DNA of 23,761 nucleotides from the NCBI GenBank assembly GCA_002698425.1, contig NZXU01000102.1:70529-94289 (forward strand), given 5' to 3'. Positions 13,393 through 20,370 of this stretch are shown here, one piece after another (position 1 is the stretch's first letter; every line of letters starts with the position of its first letter). Source of the DNA: Ahrensia sp. (GTDB lineage Bacteria; Pseudomonadota; Alphaproteobacteria; Rhizobiales; Rhizobiaceae). The notes beneath the pieces are model-generated. The model was not told where the DNA came from and searched no databases. It worked only from the letters and a program-made list of their open reading frames with translations. The position numbers and the translations under genes are program-made.

Positions 13393-14811
13393 ATGCGCGC
13401 CAGAAAGGTCTTTGCGGGCCGCAAGATCCGCACCATCCGCAGCCAAGCCGGCCTGACCCAGCAGGCCTTCGCCGCCCAGCTCGGCATTTCGACATCCTAT
13501 CTCAACCAGCTCGAAAACAACCAGCGCCACATCACCGCGCCGGTGCTGCTGGCGCTGGCCGACGTCTTTTCCGTCGACATCAAGGATCTCTCCGGCAACG
13601 AGGACGACCGGCTGCTGGCCGATCTCTCCGAGGCGCTGGCCGACCCGCTGTTTTCCGGCGACGCGCCGCCCTCGCAGGATCTGAAGCTGGTGGTGCAGAA
13701 CACGCCCGCCGTGGCGCATGCCTTCCTGTCGATGCACCAGGCGCTGCGCCGCGCCGGCGAAAGGCTGGCGGAGCTGGACGACACGCTGGAACGCACCGGC
13801 GCGCAGGCCGACCCGACACCCTATGAGGAAGTGCGCGACTTCTTCCATTACATGGACAATTATGTCGACTGGCTGGACCGCGCGGCGGAAGACCTCGCCG
13901 CCCAGCTCGACAGCGGCCGGGCCGACCGGACGCGGGCGCTGGCCGGCTTCATCGAGGCGCAGCACGGCATCCGCGTCGTCATCGGCGGCGAGGCGTCACG
14001 GCCGGGCGCGCTACGCCGCTACGACCGGCATGCGCGCGTGCTGTCGCTCAATCCGCGTTCGTCGGCCGCGACGCATGCCTTCCAGATCGCCCACCAACTG
14101 GCGCTGACCGCCCATTCCGACGCGATCGGCGAGATCGTCCGCAAGGCGGATTTCCGCTCGAAGGATGCCGAGGCGGTCTGCCGGATTGGCCTCGCCAACT
14201 ATTTCGCCGGCGCGGCGGTGCTGCCCTATGGCGCGTTCCTGGAGGCGGCGCGCGAACTACGCCACGACCTCGAGTTGCTGGCCGAGCGCTTCGGCGCGTC
14301 GATCGAACAGGTGGCGCACCGCCTGTCGACGCTGCAGCGCCCGGGGCTGAAGGGCGTGCCCTTCTTCTTCGCCCGCGTCGACCAGGCCGGCAATATCACC
14401 AAGCGCCATTCGGCGACCAAGCTGCAATTCGCGCGCTTCGGCTCCGCCTGCCCGCTGTGGAACGTCCATTCGGCCTTCGAGACGCCGAACCGGATCATCA
14501 GGCAACTGGCGGAAACCCCTGACGGGATTCGCTATTTGTGCCTCGCGACCACGGTGACCAAGCCCGGCGGCGGCTACCGCGCGCCGGTGCAGCGCTACGC
14601 GCTGGCGCTCGGTTGCGAGGTGCGCCATTCCGCCGAGTTAGTCTATGCGGACGATCTCGATACGGTGCATGACGAGGCCTTCGAGCCGATCGGCATCTCC
14701 TGCCGCATCTGCGAGCGCCACGCCTGCCACCAGCGCGCCGTCCCGCCGCTCAAGCACAAGCTGACGGTGGACGAACTGGCGCGCGATACCGTGCCCTACG
14801 GGTTCGAATAG
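13393..14811 (+). CDS. pccR: Short-chain fatty acyl-CoA regulator (ScfR family), PccR-like
   Basis: The 472-aa transcription factor probably senses propionyl-CoA or a related acyl-CoA and controls pccB and the operon. Residues 9-66 form an XRE-type helix-turn-helix (LTQQAFAAQLGISTSYLNQLENNQR). The middle resembles the M78/ImmA-IrrE peptidase domain but lacks a working zinc motif (HAFQIAHQL at 228-236), as expected for this family. The C-terminal domain has CRICERHAC (C437, C440, C445) and C353. Mycobacterial PrpR is reported to bind an iron-sulfur cluster with C-terminal cysteines, so the same is possible here. The start is ATG at 13393 (MRARKVFAG). No ribosome-binding site precedes it and the operator abuts it, so the mRNA may be leaderless. 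Confidence 0.93.
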   Translation: MRARKVFAGRKIRTIRSQAGLTQQAFAAQLGISTSYLNQLENNQRHITAPVLLALADVFSVDIKDLSGNEDDRLLADLSEALADPLFSGDAPPSQDLKLVVQNTPAVAHAFLSMHQALRRAGERLAELDDTLERTGAQADPTPYEEVRDFFHYMDNYVDWLDRAAEDLAAQLDSGRADRTRALAGFIEAQHGIRVVIGGEASRPGALRRYDRHARVLSLNPRSSAATHAFQIAHQLALTAHSDAIGEIVRKADFRSKDAEAVCRIGLANYFAGAAVLPYGAFLEAARELRHDLELLAERFGASIEQVAHRLSTLQRPGLKGVPFFFARVDQAGNITKRHSATKLQFARFGSACPLWNVHSAFETPNRIIRQLAETPDGIRYLCLATTVTKPGGGYRAPVQRYALALGCEVRHSAELVYADDLDTVHDEAFEPIGISCRICERHACHQRAVPPLKHKLTVDELARDTVPYGFE

Positions 14812-14848
14812 GCGCGGTCAGCGAAGCGCGGATTTAGGAACGGCGTAT

Positions 14849-15067
14849 TTAGCGGCCCGCGCTTGCATGGGTTGGGACCGCCGCCGCCCTGCCGCAGCGG
14901 CCGCGCCGCCCGCCGTCCCGACGACCTGCCGAGAAGAGCGGCCCGATCTGGTCCTCCGCGGCCTTGGCGGCTGCCCGGCGGCTCGCGAACGGGCCGGTGT
15001 AGCGGCTGCCGATCTTGTAGAACCAGCGCTCGCGCCAGCATTCGATTTCGAACAGATCCGTGCTCAT
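14849..15067 (-). CDS. Small hypothetical protein, 72 aa
   Basis: The frame begins with ATG at 15067, with a strong GGAGGT 6 nt upstream. It encodes MSTDLFEIECWRERWFYK followed by IGSRYTGPFASRRAAAKAAED, then a glycine/arginine-rich tail. The first 45 residues look like a compact folded domain with aromatic residues and an alanine-rich helix; the tail may be disordered. I do not recognise a family. It converges with pccR (37 bp apart) and diverges from the YqcI/YcgG-type gene. A much longer minus-strand frame that includes it is an antisense shadow of that neighbouring gene. Confidence 0.65.
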   Translation of the reverse strand: MSTDLFEIECWRERWFYKIGSRYTGPFASRRAAAKAAEDQIGPLFSAGRRDGGRRGRCGRAAAVPTHASAGR

Positions 15068-15190
15068 GGCTGCACCTCCGTGTTTCCGGAGGAACGCGCA
15101 TGAAACCGCATGGTTCCGCGCGCAGCGACGGGAACCCGGCTGCGGCTGGATCGTTGACCGGCACAACCCCTCCGAGGAGGAATGCAGGAG

Positions 15191-15874
15191 ATGCCGAAAA
15201 TGACCGATACGGCCGAAAGCACCGCATGCCGGCAATTCAAGGAGTTCATCGGCGACGCCGATTTCCCCTGCGTCGGGGCGAAATCCGCGCTCGCCCGCGA
15301 TGCCTTGACGGTGTTCGAGGCAAGTGAGTTCGACAGCGCGGCGCGCGACGTCGACCTCTACCGGGCGCTGCGCGCCTTCGGCGCCGAACTCGATCACGAC
15401 AGCCCGATCGTGCAATCCTTCGTCGCCGTCTTCTCCGGCCCCGGCGATCTCGACGAAAAGGCGTTCGAGAAGACGCTGTGGACCCGCCTGCAATGCCTGC
15501 ACAATCTCGATGTTATTGATGGCACGCCCTGGAACGAGGCGGTCGACCATGATCCGGATTCGCCGCATTTCTCGCTGAGCCTCGGCGGCGAGCCGTATTT
15601 CGTGATCGGCCTGCACCCCAACGCCTCGCGCCCGGCCCGGCGTTTCGCGCATCCGGCGCTGGTCTTCAATTCGCACATGCAGTTCGAGAAGCTGCGCGCC
15701 GACGGCCGCTACGACAAGATGAAGGAGATCATCCGCAAGCGCGACGCAGAACTCGCCGGCGACATCAATCCGATGCTGACCGACTTCGGCGAAGCGTCGG
15801 AAGCCCGCCAGTACAGCGGCCGCGCCGTCGGCGAGAACTGGACCTGCCCCTTCGCCCATGCGGAGGTGGCGTGA
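15191..15874 (+). CDS. YqcI/YcgG-family protein, GntA/DcsA-like heme-dependent N-hydroxylase
   Basis: The protein of about 227 aa carries the YqcI/YcgG signature: HPNASRPARRF, LVFNSHMQFEKLR, NPMLTDFGEASEARQYSGR and WTCPF near the C-terminus. Known members include GntA (pre-guanitoxin N-hydroxylase) and DcsA (arginine N-hydroxylase in D-cycloserine synthesis), which are heme proteins. The substrate here is unknown. Several starts are possible: ATG at 15182 is only 1 nt from GGAGG, ATG at 15191 has that GGAGG 10 nt upstream, and ATG at 15200 has CAGGAG 9 nt upstream. I prefer 15191. The stop overlaps the start of the DUF1989 gene (TGATG), so the two are translationally coupled. No other guanitoxin or cycloserine genes are in view. 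Confidence 0.85.
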   Translation: MPKMTDTAESTACRQFKEFIGDADFPCVGAKSALARDALTVFEASEFDSAARDVDLYRALRAFGAELDHDSPIVQSFVAVFSGPGDLDEKAFEKTLWTRLQCLHNLDVIDGTPWNEAVDHDPDSPHFSLSLGGEPYFVIGLHPNASRPARRFAHPALVFNSHMQFEKLRADGRYDKMKEIIRKRDAELAGDINPMLTDFGEASEARQYSGRAVGENWTCPFAHAEVA

Positions 15875-16455
15875 TGGCCCGCATTCCCCCGCGCAGCGGC
15901 GCCGCCTTCGAACTGGAAAAGGGCCAGTTGCTGACCGTTATCGATCCGGAGGGCGAACAGGTCTCCGACATGGTGGCCTACAACCGCGACGACATGAAGG
16001 AACACATCTCGTCGGGCCGCTCGATCGACTATGCAGGGCGGTTGTTCCTATCGACCGGCGACATTCTCTATTCCAACCGGTCGAAGCCGATGTTCACCAT
16101 CGTCGAGGACGAGGTCGGCCGGCACGACTTCACCCTGACGCCCTGTTCTCACGACACGTTCCGCATCATCTATGGCGACACCGATCCGCATCACGGCTGC
16201 CAGGGTAACCTTGAAATCGCCCTTGCCCCCTACGGCATAACCGGCGACGACATCCCCATCGCCTTCAATGTCTTCATGCATGTCGCCGTCGATTCCGACA
16301 GCGGCCGCATCGACGTGCTGCCGCCGAAGAGCAAGCCGGGCCAGAAGACCGTGTTCCGCGCCGAGATGGACCTGGTGGTGGCGCTGACCGCCTGCTCGGC
16401 CGGCCAGTCGAACAATTTCCGATACAAGCCGATCGACTACGCCATCGCCGGCTGA
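15874..16455 (+). CDS. DUF1989 / urea carboxylase-associated family protein
   Basis: The 193-aa protein matches DUF1989, whose members include the urea-carboxylase-associated proteins that act as carboxyguanidine deiminase subunits in guanidine breakdown. Visible hallmarks are GEQVSDMVAYN, FTLTPCSHDTF (C91), HHGCQGNL (H107, C109), a FNVFM segment and ALTACSAGQSNN (C174). The cysteines could bind a metal. The start is ATG at 15874, with GGAGG 8 nt upstream, overlapping the previous stop; a GTG at 15871 is also in frame. Paired with an N-hydroxylase-like gene, it may process an N-hydroxylated guanidino compound, which is inference. No urea or guanidine carboxylase is nearby. Confidence 0.85.
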   Translation: MARIPPRSGAAFELEKGQLLTVIDPEGEQVSDMVAYNRDDMKEHISSGRSIDYAGRLFLSTGDILYSNRSKPMFTIVEDEVGRHDFTLTPCSHDTFRIIYGDTDPHHGCQGNLEIALAPYGITGDDIPIAFNVFMHVAVDSDSGRIDVLPPKSKPGQKTVFRAEMDLVVALTACSAGQSNNFRYKPIDYAIAG

Positions 16456-16469
16456 CATGAACGGGGCTC

Positions 16470-17237
16470 TCAGCACGCCAGCGGCGGCTGGTTTCGCTCG
16501 TCGTCCAGGATGCGCTCGATCAGGTGCCGGTCGACCGCGCCGTTGAGGACGGTACGGCCGATGACGAGGCCGGGGGTGCCGCGGAAGCCGAAGACATCGG
16601 CGAGCGCGCGCGACCGGTCGAGGTCTGCCTGCACGTCGTCCGAGGCCATGTCGCGGGCGAGCCGGTCCGTGTCGACGCCGACGCTTTGCGCGACCGCCGC
16701 GATGGAGGCCGGTTCGGCGACGATCGGCGTGCGCATCATTGCGCGGCGGAACGGCTCCTGCAGCCCCTGCCGGCCGGCGGCGACGGAGGCGCGGGCGACG
16801 AGTTCCGAGGACGGGCCGAAGATCGGCAGTTCATGCAGGACAAGCCGCATGCCCTCCGGGTCCGCCGCGCGGATCGCATCGAGATCGGCTTCGAGCGCGC
16901 GGCAGTAAGGGCAGCGATACTCGCTGAAATAGGCGACCGGAACGGCCCCGTCGCGCGGGCCCGGCCCGAACAGCGCGGTGCACAGATCCGCCCTGGCAGC
17001 ATCCGCCCTTGCGTGCCGCGCCGCCGCGTCTTCGCCGGGCTGGTCCAGCCCGATCAGGGCGGGAGAGCCGGCGGAGACCGACCCGCCGACCGCCAGCGTG
17101 CGAAAGGGCGGCAGGCCCTCCATGGCGACGAAATCCGGAGCGCTCCCGAAGAAGCGCCCCCACGGCACGGCGCGCGCGCCATAGATCGCCGCCACGATGC
17201 CGGCAAAGATCAGCAGGTTTCGGCGGCTGGACTTCAC
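16470..17237 (-). CDS. Exported DsbA-family thiol-disulfide oxidoreductase
   Basis: The 255-aa protein starts with a basic twin-arginine segment (SSRRNLLIF) and a hydrophobic stretch to about residue 23, so it is exported or membrane-anchored. Its thioredoxin fold has the active site CPYC at 109-112 after FSEYR, a helical insertion, and the cis-proline loop RGTPGLVIG near the C-terminus. This is the layout of DsbA/BdbD-type periplasmic oxidoreductases with a long N-terminal part. The start is GTG at 17237, with GGGGAG about 11 nt upstream; an in-frame ATG at 17282 would add 15 residues before the signal. It ends 14 bp from the DUF1989 gene, convergent with it, and diverges from the Cys-rich protein gene. 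Confidence 0.87.
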   Translation of the reverse strand: MKSSRRNLLIFAGIVAAIYGARAVPWGRFFGSAPDFVAMEGLPPFRTLAVGGSVSAGSPALIGLDQPGEDAAARHARADAARADLCTALFGPGPRDGAVPVAYFSEYRCPYCRALEADLDAIRAADPEGMRLVLHELPIFGPSSELVARASVAAGRQGLQEPFRRAMMRTPIVAEPASIAAVAQSVGVDTDRLARDMASDDVQADLDRSRALADVFGFRGTPGLVIGRTVLNGAVDRHLIERILDDERNQPPLAC

Positions 17238-17422
17238 TGACCGATCGTCTCCCCTTCCGTGAGTAGGGCCCGGCGCTCGCAATGAGGCCGGTGTGACGAT
17301 AGATAGGAAGTTTCAGGGGCGTGCTCAATCATTGGCGATGGCGCGACAATTCGGCCCGATCCGGCGCATTGCGCGGCTCCGCGGTTTACGTGCAGAAAGG
17401 CGGGGTAAGCGATCGAGCCGAC

Positions 17423-17803
17423 ATGAGACCTCGCCAACGAAACCGCCTTTCGGTGCCAGTGCGCGCACTTTGCGTGCTGTCGTTGATTCTGGCTGCCTTC
17501 GCGCATCGGCCGGCCTTTGCCTACGATCAGGACGCGACGGCGATATCCTTCGTGTTTCCGGACGGGTCAGTGGCCAGCAATTGCCTGGGCGATCCGGAGG
17601 GCGGGGGAAACCCTGGCGTCGGAGACCCCTGCGAGTTCTGCCGGATCGCTGGCGCCGCCGCGACGCCTGCTCCGCCCTGCGGGGTCGCGATCAGCATCGT
17701 GTTCGCCAGGCTCCAGTCGCCCAAGCCAGGGAACGACATGCCTGTCCGACAGGCATTCACGATAAGCACCGCCCCTCGCGGTCCCCCGTTTCTCCGCAGC
17801 TGA
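17423..17803 (+). CDS. Small secreted Cys-rich protein, weakly DUF2946-like
   Basis: The 126-aa product has a clear signal peptide (ALCVLSLILAAFAHRPAFA, cleavage expected after residue 33). The mature part has C54, C70, C73 and C86, with C70/C73 in PCEFCRIAG. Secreted CxxC proteins of this kind (DUF2946 and relatives) often lie near copper genes, and here a DsrE-like and a SCO gene follow. The family match is weak and based on pattern only. I chose ATG at 17423 because it directly precedes the signal peptide; the frame is open to an ATG at 17321, and neither has a strong ribosome-binding site. Confidence 0.6.
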   Translation: MRPRQRNRLSVPVRALCVLSLILAAFAHRPAFAYDQDATAISFVFPDGSVASNCLGDPEGGGNPGVGDPCEFCRIAGAAATPAPPCGVAISIVFARLQSPKPGNDMPVRQAFTISTAPRGPPFLRS

Positions 17804-17986
17804 CTGCCCCGCAATAGCGCGTTTGAGTCCGGCTGCGCCTCGGCACTGCCGGCAAGGCGACGTGCTGGATGACGTCTCCGCCTCACCGGAGGCGGCGGAA
17901 AGTTCAGCCATGCGCCCGTCAGAGATACGCCCGGGCCCCACGCTCCGGCCCGGCATCAATCCATCCATTTGAAACGGAAACCTACG

Positions 17987-18442
17987 ATGAAGAACCTGAA
18001 ATACGCCCTGATCGCCCTCTTGGCGGTCCTTTCGATATCCGCTGCTCCGGCCTCCGCGCAGGATGCGCCCAAAGCCGGCCTTTTCATCAACCTGACCACC
18101 GACGACACGTGGTCGGCGGCCAAGGCGATCTTCTTCGCGCATGAGAAGGCGCTGAAAAACGGCGTCGAGCCGGTTGCCATCTGGTTGAACGTGCGCGGTG
18201 TCTACCTCGCCGATAAAAAGCGTCCATCCAACGTCCCGGGGCTGATGCGCCCTGCGGACAAGTCCATACAGGACATGCTGACCGACTTCATGGCGGATGG
18301 CGGCATCGTGATCGCCTGCCAGGCATGCTCCAAGGCCGCAGGGCTGGAAGCCGACGACTATATCGACGGCGTGCAGATGGGCACATGGCCGGTCGTGAGC
18401 AACCTCCTGTTTGATCCAACGGTGAAGACGTTGAGCTGGTAG
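17987..18442 (+). CDS. Periplasmic DsrE-family protein
   Basis: The 151-aa product has a signal peptide ending at about residue 24 (ISAAPASA/Q). The mature part has the DsrE-like alpha/beta pattern: GLFINLTTDDTWSAAKAIFFA, VAIWLNVRGVYLA and a C-terminal IVIACQACSKAAGL with C111 and C114. Proteins of this fold handle sulfur or bind metals and heme. The exported position next to a SCO gene points to periplasmic redox or copper chemistry, but the substrate is unknown. The start is ATG at 17987; the ribosome-binding site (GGAA) is modest, and an in-frame ATG at 17969 would only lengthen the signal peptide. A 183-bp gap separates it from the Cys-rich gene, and a strong hairpin follows its stop. Confidence 0.82.
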   Translation: MKNLKYALIALLAVLSISAAPASAQDAPKAGLFINLTTDDTWSAAKAIFFAHEKALKNGVEPVAIWLNVRGVYLADKKRPSNVPGLMRPADKSIQDMLTDFMADGGIVIACQACSKAAGLEADDYIDGVQMGTWPVVSNLLFDPTVKTLSW

Positions 18443-18452
18443 GCGCAAACAC

Positions 18453-18478
18453 GGGGATCGCGGTTCGCCGCGGTCCCC
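18453..18478. terminator. Stable hairpin with TTCG loop between the dsrE-like and SCO genes
   Basis: An 11-bp stem (GGGGATCGCGG with CCGCGGTCCCC, one G-U pair) closes on a TTCG tetraloop, which is unusually stable in RNA. No T-tract follows, so it may weaken transcription, protect the upstream mRNA's 3' end or be an RNA-processing signal, rather than act as a full intrinsic terminator. Confidence 0.5.
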
Positions 18479-18518
18479 ATTCGGCAAGCCGACCTACCCC
18501 TGAAAGGACATTCGCATC

Positions 18519-19115
18519 ATGAAACTCCTTCGAAACGCGGTCTTCGCAGTCGTGGCCGCCGGCCTCGTGCTGATTGCCGCTCTCTTCGCCTATCAGTATC
18601 TCAATCGCGGCACCGACAAGTCCCTGACGGCGGACCGCGACCTTGGCGCCCCTTTCAATCTGATCGACCATAACGGCAAGCCGATCACCGAGGCGGCATT
18701 CGAGGGCAAGCCGACGCTGGTCTATTTCGGCTTCACCCGCTGTCCCGAAGTCTGTCCGACGACATTCTACGAAATGGCGGGCTGGTTCGACACGCTGGGC
18801 GACAAGGGAAAGGACCTGCAGGCTTTCTTCATCACGGTGGATCCGGAACGCGACACGCCAGAGATCATGAAAGGCTTCGCGGAAGCCTTCACCGACCGGG
18901 CGACCGGCATAACCGGCGATCCCGAGAAAGTCTGGGATCTGCTGGCTGCCTGGCATGTCTATTACAAGAAAATTTACGACGAGGATGGCGACTACACGAT
19001 GGACCACACGGCATCCGTCTTCCTTGTCGACCGCGACGGCCGTTTCAAGGGCACGATCGCCTACGGCGAAAACACCGAAACGGCTATCGCCAAGCTGGAG
19101 CGGCTGATCCAGTGA
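18519..19115 (+). CDS. SCO1/SenC/PrrC-family copper chaperone
   Basis: The 198-aa protein has an N-terminal membrane anchor (residues about 6-26) and a periplasmic thioredoxin-like domain. The copper site CPEVCP (C75, C79) and the distant histidine H163 in MDHTASVFLVD are all present, so copper binding is expected. SCO proteins deliver copper to the CuA site of cytochrome oxidases or act as thiol reductases on it. The start is ATG at 18519, with AAAGGA about 11 nt upstream. It lies downstream of the exported DsrE-like gene and about 1.1 kb from the convergent ccoGHIS cluster. Since cbb3 oxidases lack CuA, its client may be another oxidase or the CuB site. Confidence 0.94.
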   Translation: MKLLRNAVFAVVAAGLVLIAALFAYQYLNRGTDKSLTADRDLGAPFNLIDHNGKPITEAAFEGKPTLVYFGFTRCPEVCPTTFYEMAGWFDTLGDKGKDLQAFFITVDPERDTPEIMKGFAEAFTDRATGITGDPEKVWDLLAAWHVYYKKIYDEDGDYTMDHTASVFLVDRDGRFKGTIAYGENTETAIAKLERLIQ

Positions 19116-19288
19116 CGCAATGCGGAACACCTCCGATCCGCTGCAGCGGTGATGGACGGCGGGTTTCGTGGCGGCTCCGCGAGAGGCTGGAGATACGGAC
19201 GCGACGGTTCAGCTGAACGCGCCAACCAATCGCCTATGGATGGACGAAAGCTGGCGCGCTGTGCCGGAAAAGGATAAGGGCAGATTGA

Positions 19289-20209
19289 ATGCCCTATCCC
19301 AACGCCCCCGTCACGATCGCAGAACCGCCAGGCGCCAGCCGGACCGGATTGGGAATCGGCCTGATGATCCTCGGTTTCATGTTCTTCTCGATCACCGATG
19401 CGACGGCGAAATTTCTCACCCAGGATTTCCCGCCGCTCCAGATCGCCTGGTTTCGCCAACTCGGGCTGTTGAGCGTCGGCCTGTGGATCCTGGCGACGCG
19501 CGGCCTGCCCGTCCTGAAGACGAAGCGGCCCGTCCTGCAGGTCCTGCGCGGCTGCGCGGCGGCCATATCGGCATCCGCCTTCATCTTCGCCGTCGGCTAC
19601 GTCCCGCTGGCCGATGCGGTCGCCGTCAGCTTCATCGCGCCCTTCGCCGTGACGATCCTGGCCGCCCTCGTCCTGCGCGAAACGGTTGGCATCCGCCGCT
19701 GGAGCGCCGTGACGGTGGGCTTCATCGGCACGCTGATCGTGATCCGCCCGGGCCTCGGCATCCTGCATCCCGCGATCTTCGTGGTCGTCTTCGCCGCCTC
19801 GATGTTCGCGATGCGCCAGATCCTCTCGCGCGTTCTGGGACCGGTGGACCGGACCGCCACCACGATCCTCTACACGGCAATCAGCAGCGTCGCGCTGCTG
19901 ACCGTGCCGATGGTTTTCGTCTGGCAGACGCCGACCAGCCTCCAGCAGATGCTTCTCATCCTGCTTCTCGCCGGGGCCGCCGGGACCGGCGAACTGCTGA
20001 TCATCCGCGCGCTCGAACTGGCCGAGGCTGCGACGCTGGCGCCGATGCAATATACGATGATCATCTGGAGCACCGGCCTCAGCTGGCTGATCTTCTCACA
20101 ACTGCCCGACGGCTGGACGCTGCTCGGCGCGGCGATCATCATGGCCTCGGGCATCTACACGCTGCACCGCGAGCGGCTGGCGGCGAAGGCCAGGCGATTG
20201 CAGGGCTGA
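19289..20209 (+). CDS. EamA/RhaT-family (drug/metabolite transporter superfamily) permease
   Basis: The 306-aa protein is an integral membrane transporter with about ten hydrophobic segments in two EamA repeats. The first repeat includes GLMILGFMFFSITDATAKFL and FIAPFAVTILAALVLRETV; the second includes AGTGELLIIRALELAEAA and a final IMASGIYTLHRERLA. The FIAPF and GIYTLHRE features are common in rhizobial DMT exporters. The substrate cannot be told from sequence. The start is ATG at 19289; the ribosome-binding site (AAGG upstream) is acceptable. The 173-bp upstream gap holds a short GC palindrome (19138-19149) and nothing else I can name. It ends 5 bp from ccoS, convergent with it. Confidence 0.9.
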   Translation: MPYPNAPVTIAEPPGASRTGLGIGLMILGFMFFSITDATAKFLTQDFPPLQIAWFRQLGLLSVGLWILATRGLPVLKTKRPVLQVLRGCAAAISASAFIFAVGYVPLADAVAVSFIAPFAVTILAALVLRETVGIRRWSAVTVGFIGTLIVIRPGLGILHPAIFVVVFAASMFAMRQILSRVLGPVDRTATTILYTAISSVALLTVPMVFVWQTPTSLQQMLLILLLAGAAGTGELLIIRALELAEAATLAPMQYTMIIWSTGLSWLIFSQLPDGWTLLGAAIIMASGIYTLHRERLAAKARRLQG

Positions 20210-20214
20210 GCCCC

Positions 20215-20370
20215 CTAAAGCGGCTTCTCGTCCGCTTCCTCGTCCAGAATCCGCTCCGCCGCGCCGTCGAGGTCCTGGTACTGGCCGCTTTTCATCGACC
20301 AGAGGAAGGCGGCGAGGCCGAGCGCGCCGAGGGCCAGCGCGATGGGGATGAGGTAGATCAGGACGTTCAC
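20215..20370 (-). CDS. ccoS: CcoS/FixS, small cbb3 oxidase maturation protein
   Basis: The 51-aa protein has one N-terminal membrane helix (LIYLIPIALALGALGLAAF) followed by LWSMKSGQYQDLDGAAERIL and an acidic tail. This is the typical CcoS pattern, in which the W..KSGQ(Y/F).DL.G...RIL segment is conserved. CcoS is needed for insertion of cofactors (heme b and CuB) into cbb3 oxidase. The start is GTG at 20370, overlapping the ccoI stop by 4 nt (GTGA), so translation is coupled. The position after ccoI matches the usual ccoGHIS order. Confidence 0.95.
   Translation of the reverse strand: MNVLIYLIPIALALGALGLAAFLWSMKSGQYQDLDGAAERILDEEADEKPL

Noticed and set aside
14849..15859. Minus-strand frame of 336 codons
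   Set aside because: Only its last 72 codons (start at 15067 with a strong ribosome-binding site) look real; the rest is antisense to the YqcI/YcgG-family gene.
17567..18487. Minus-strand frame of 306 codons
   Set aside because: It is antisense to two genes with clear signal peptides and conserved cysteines, and has no family features of its own.
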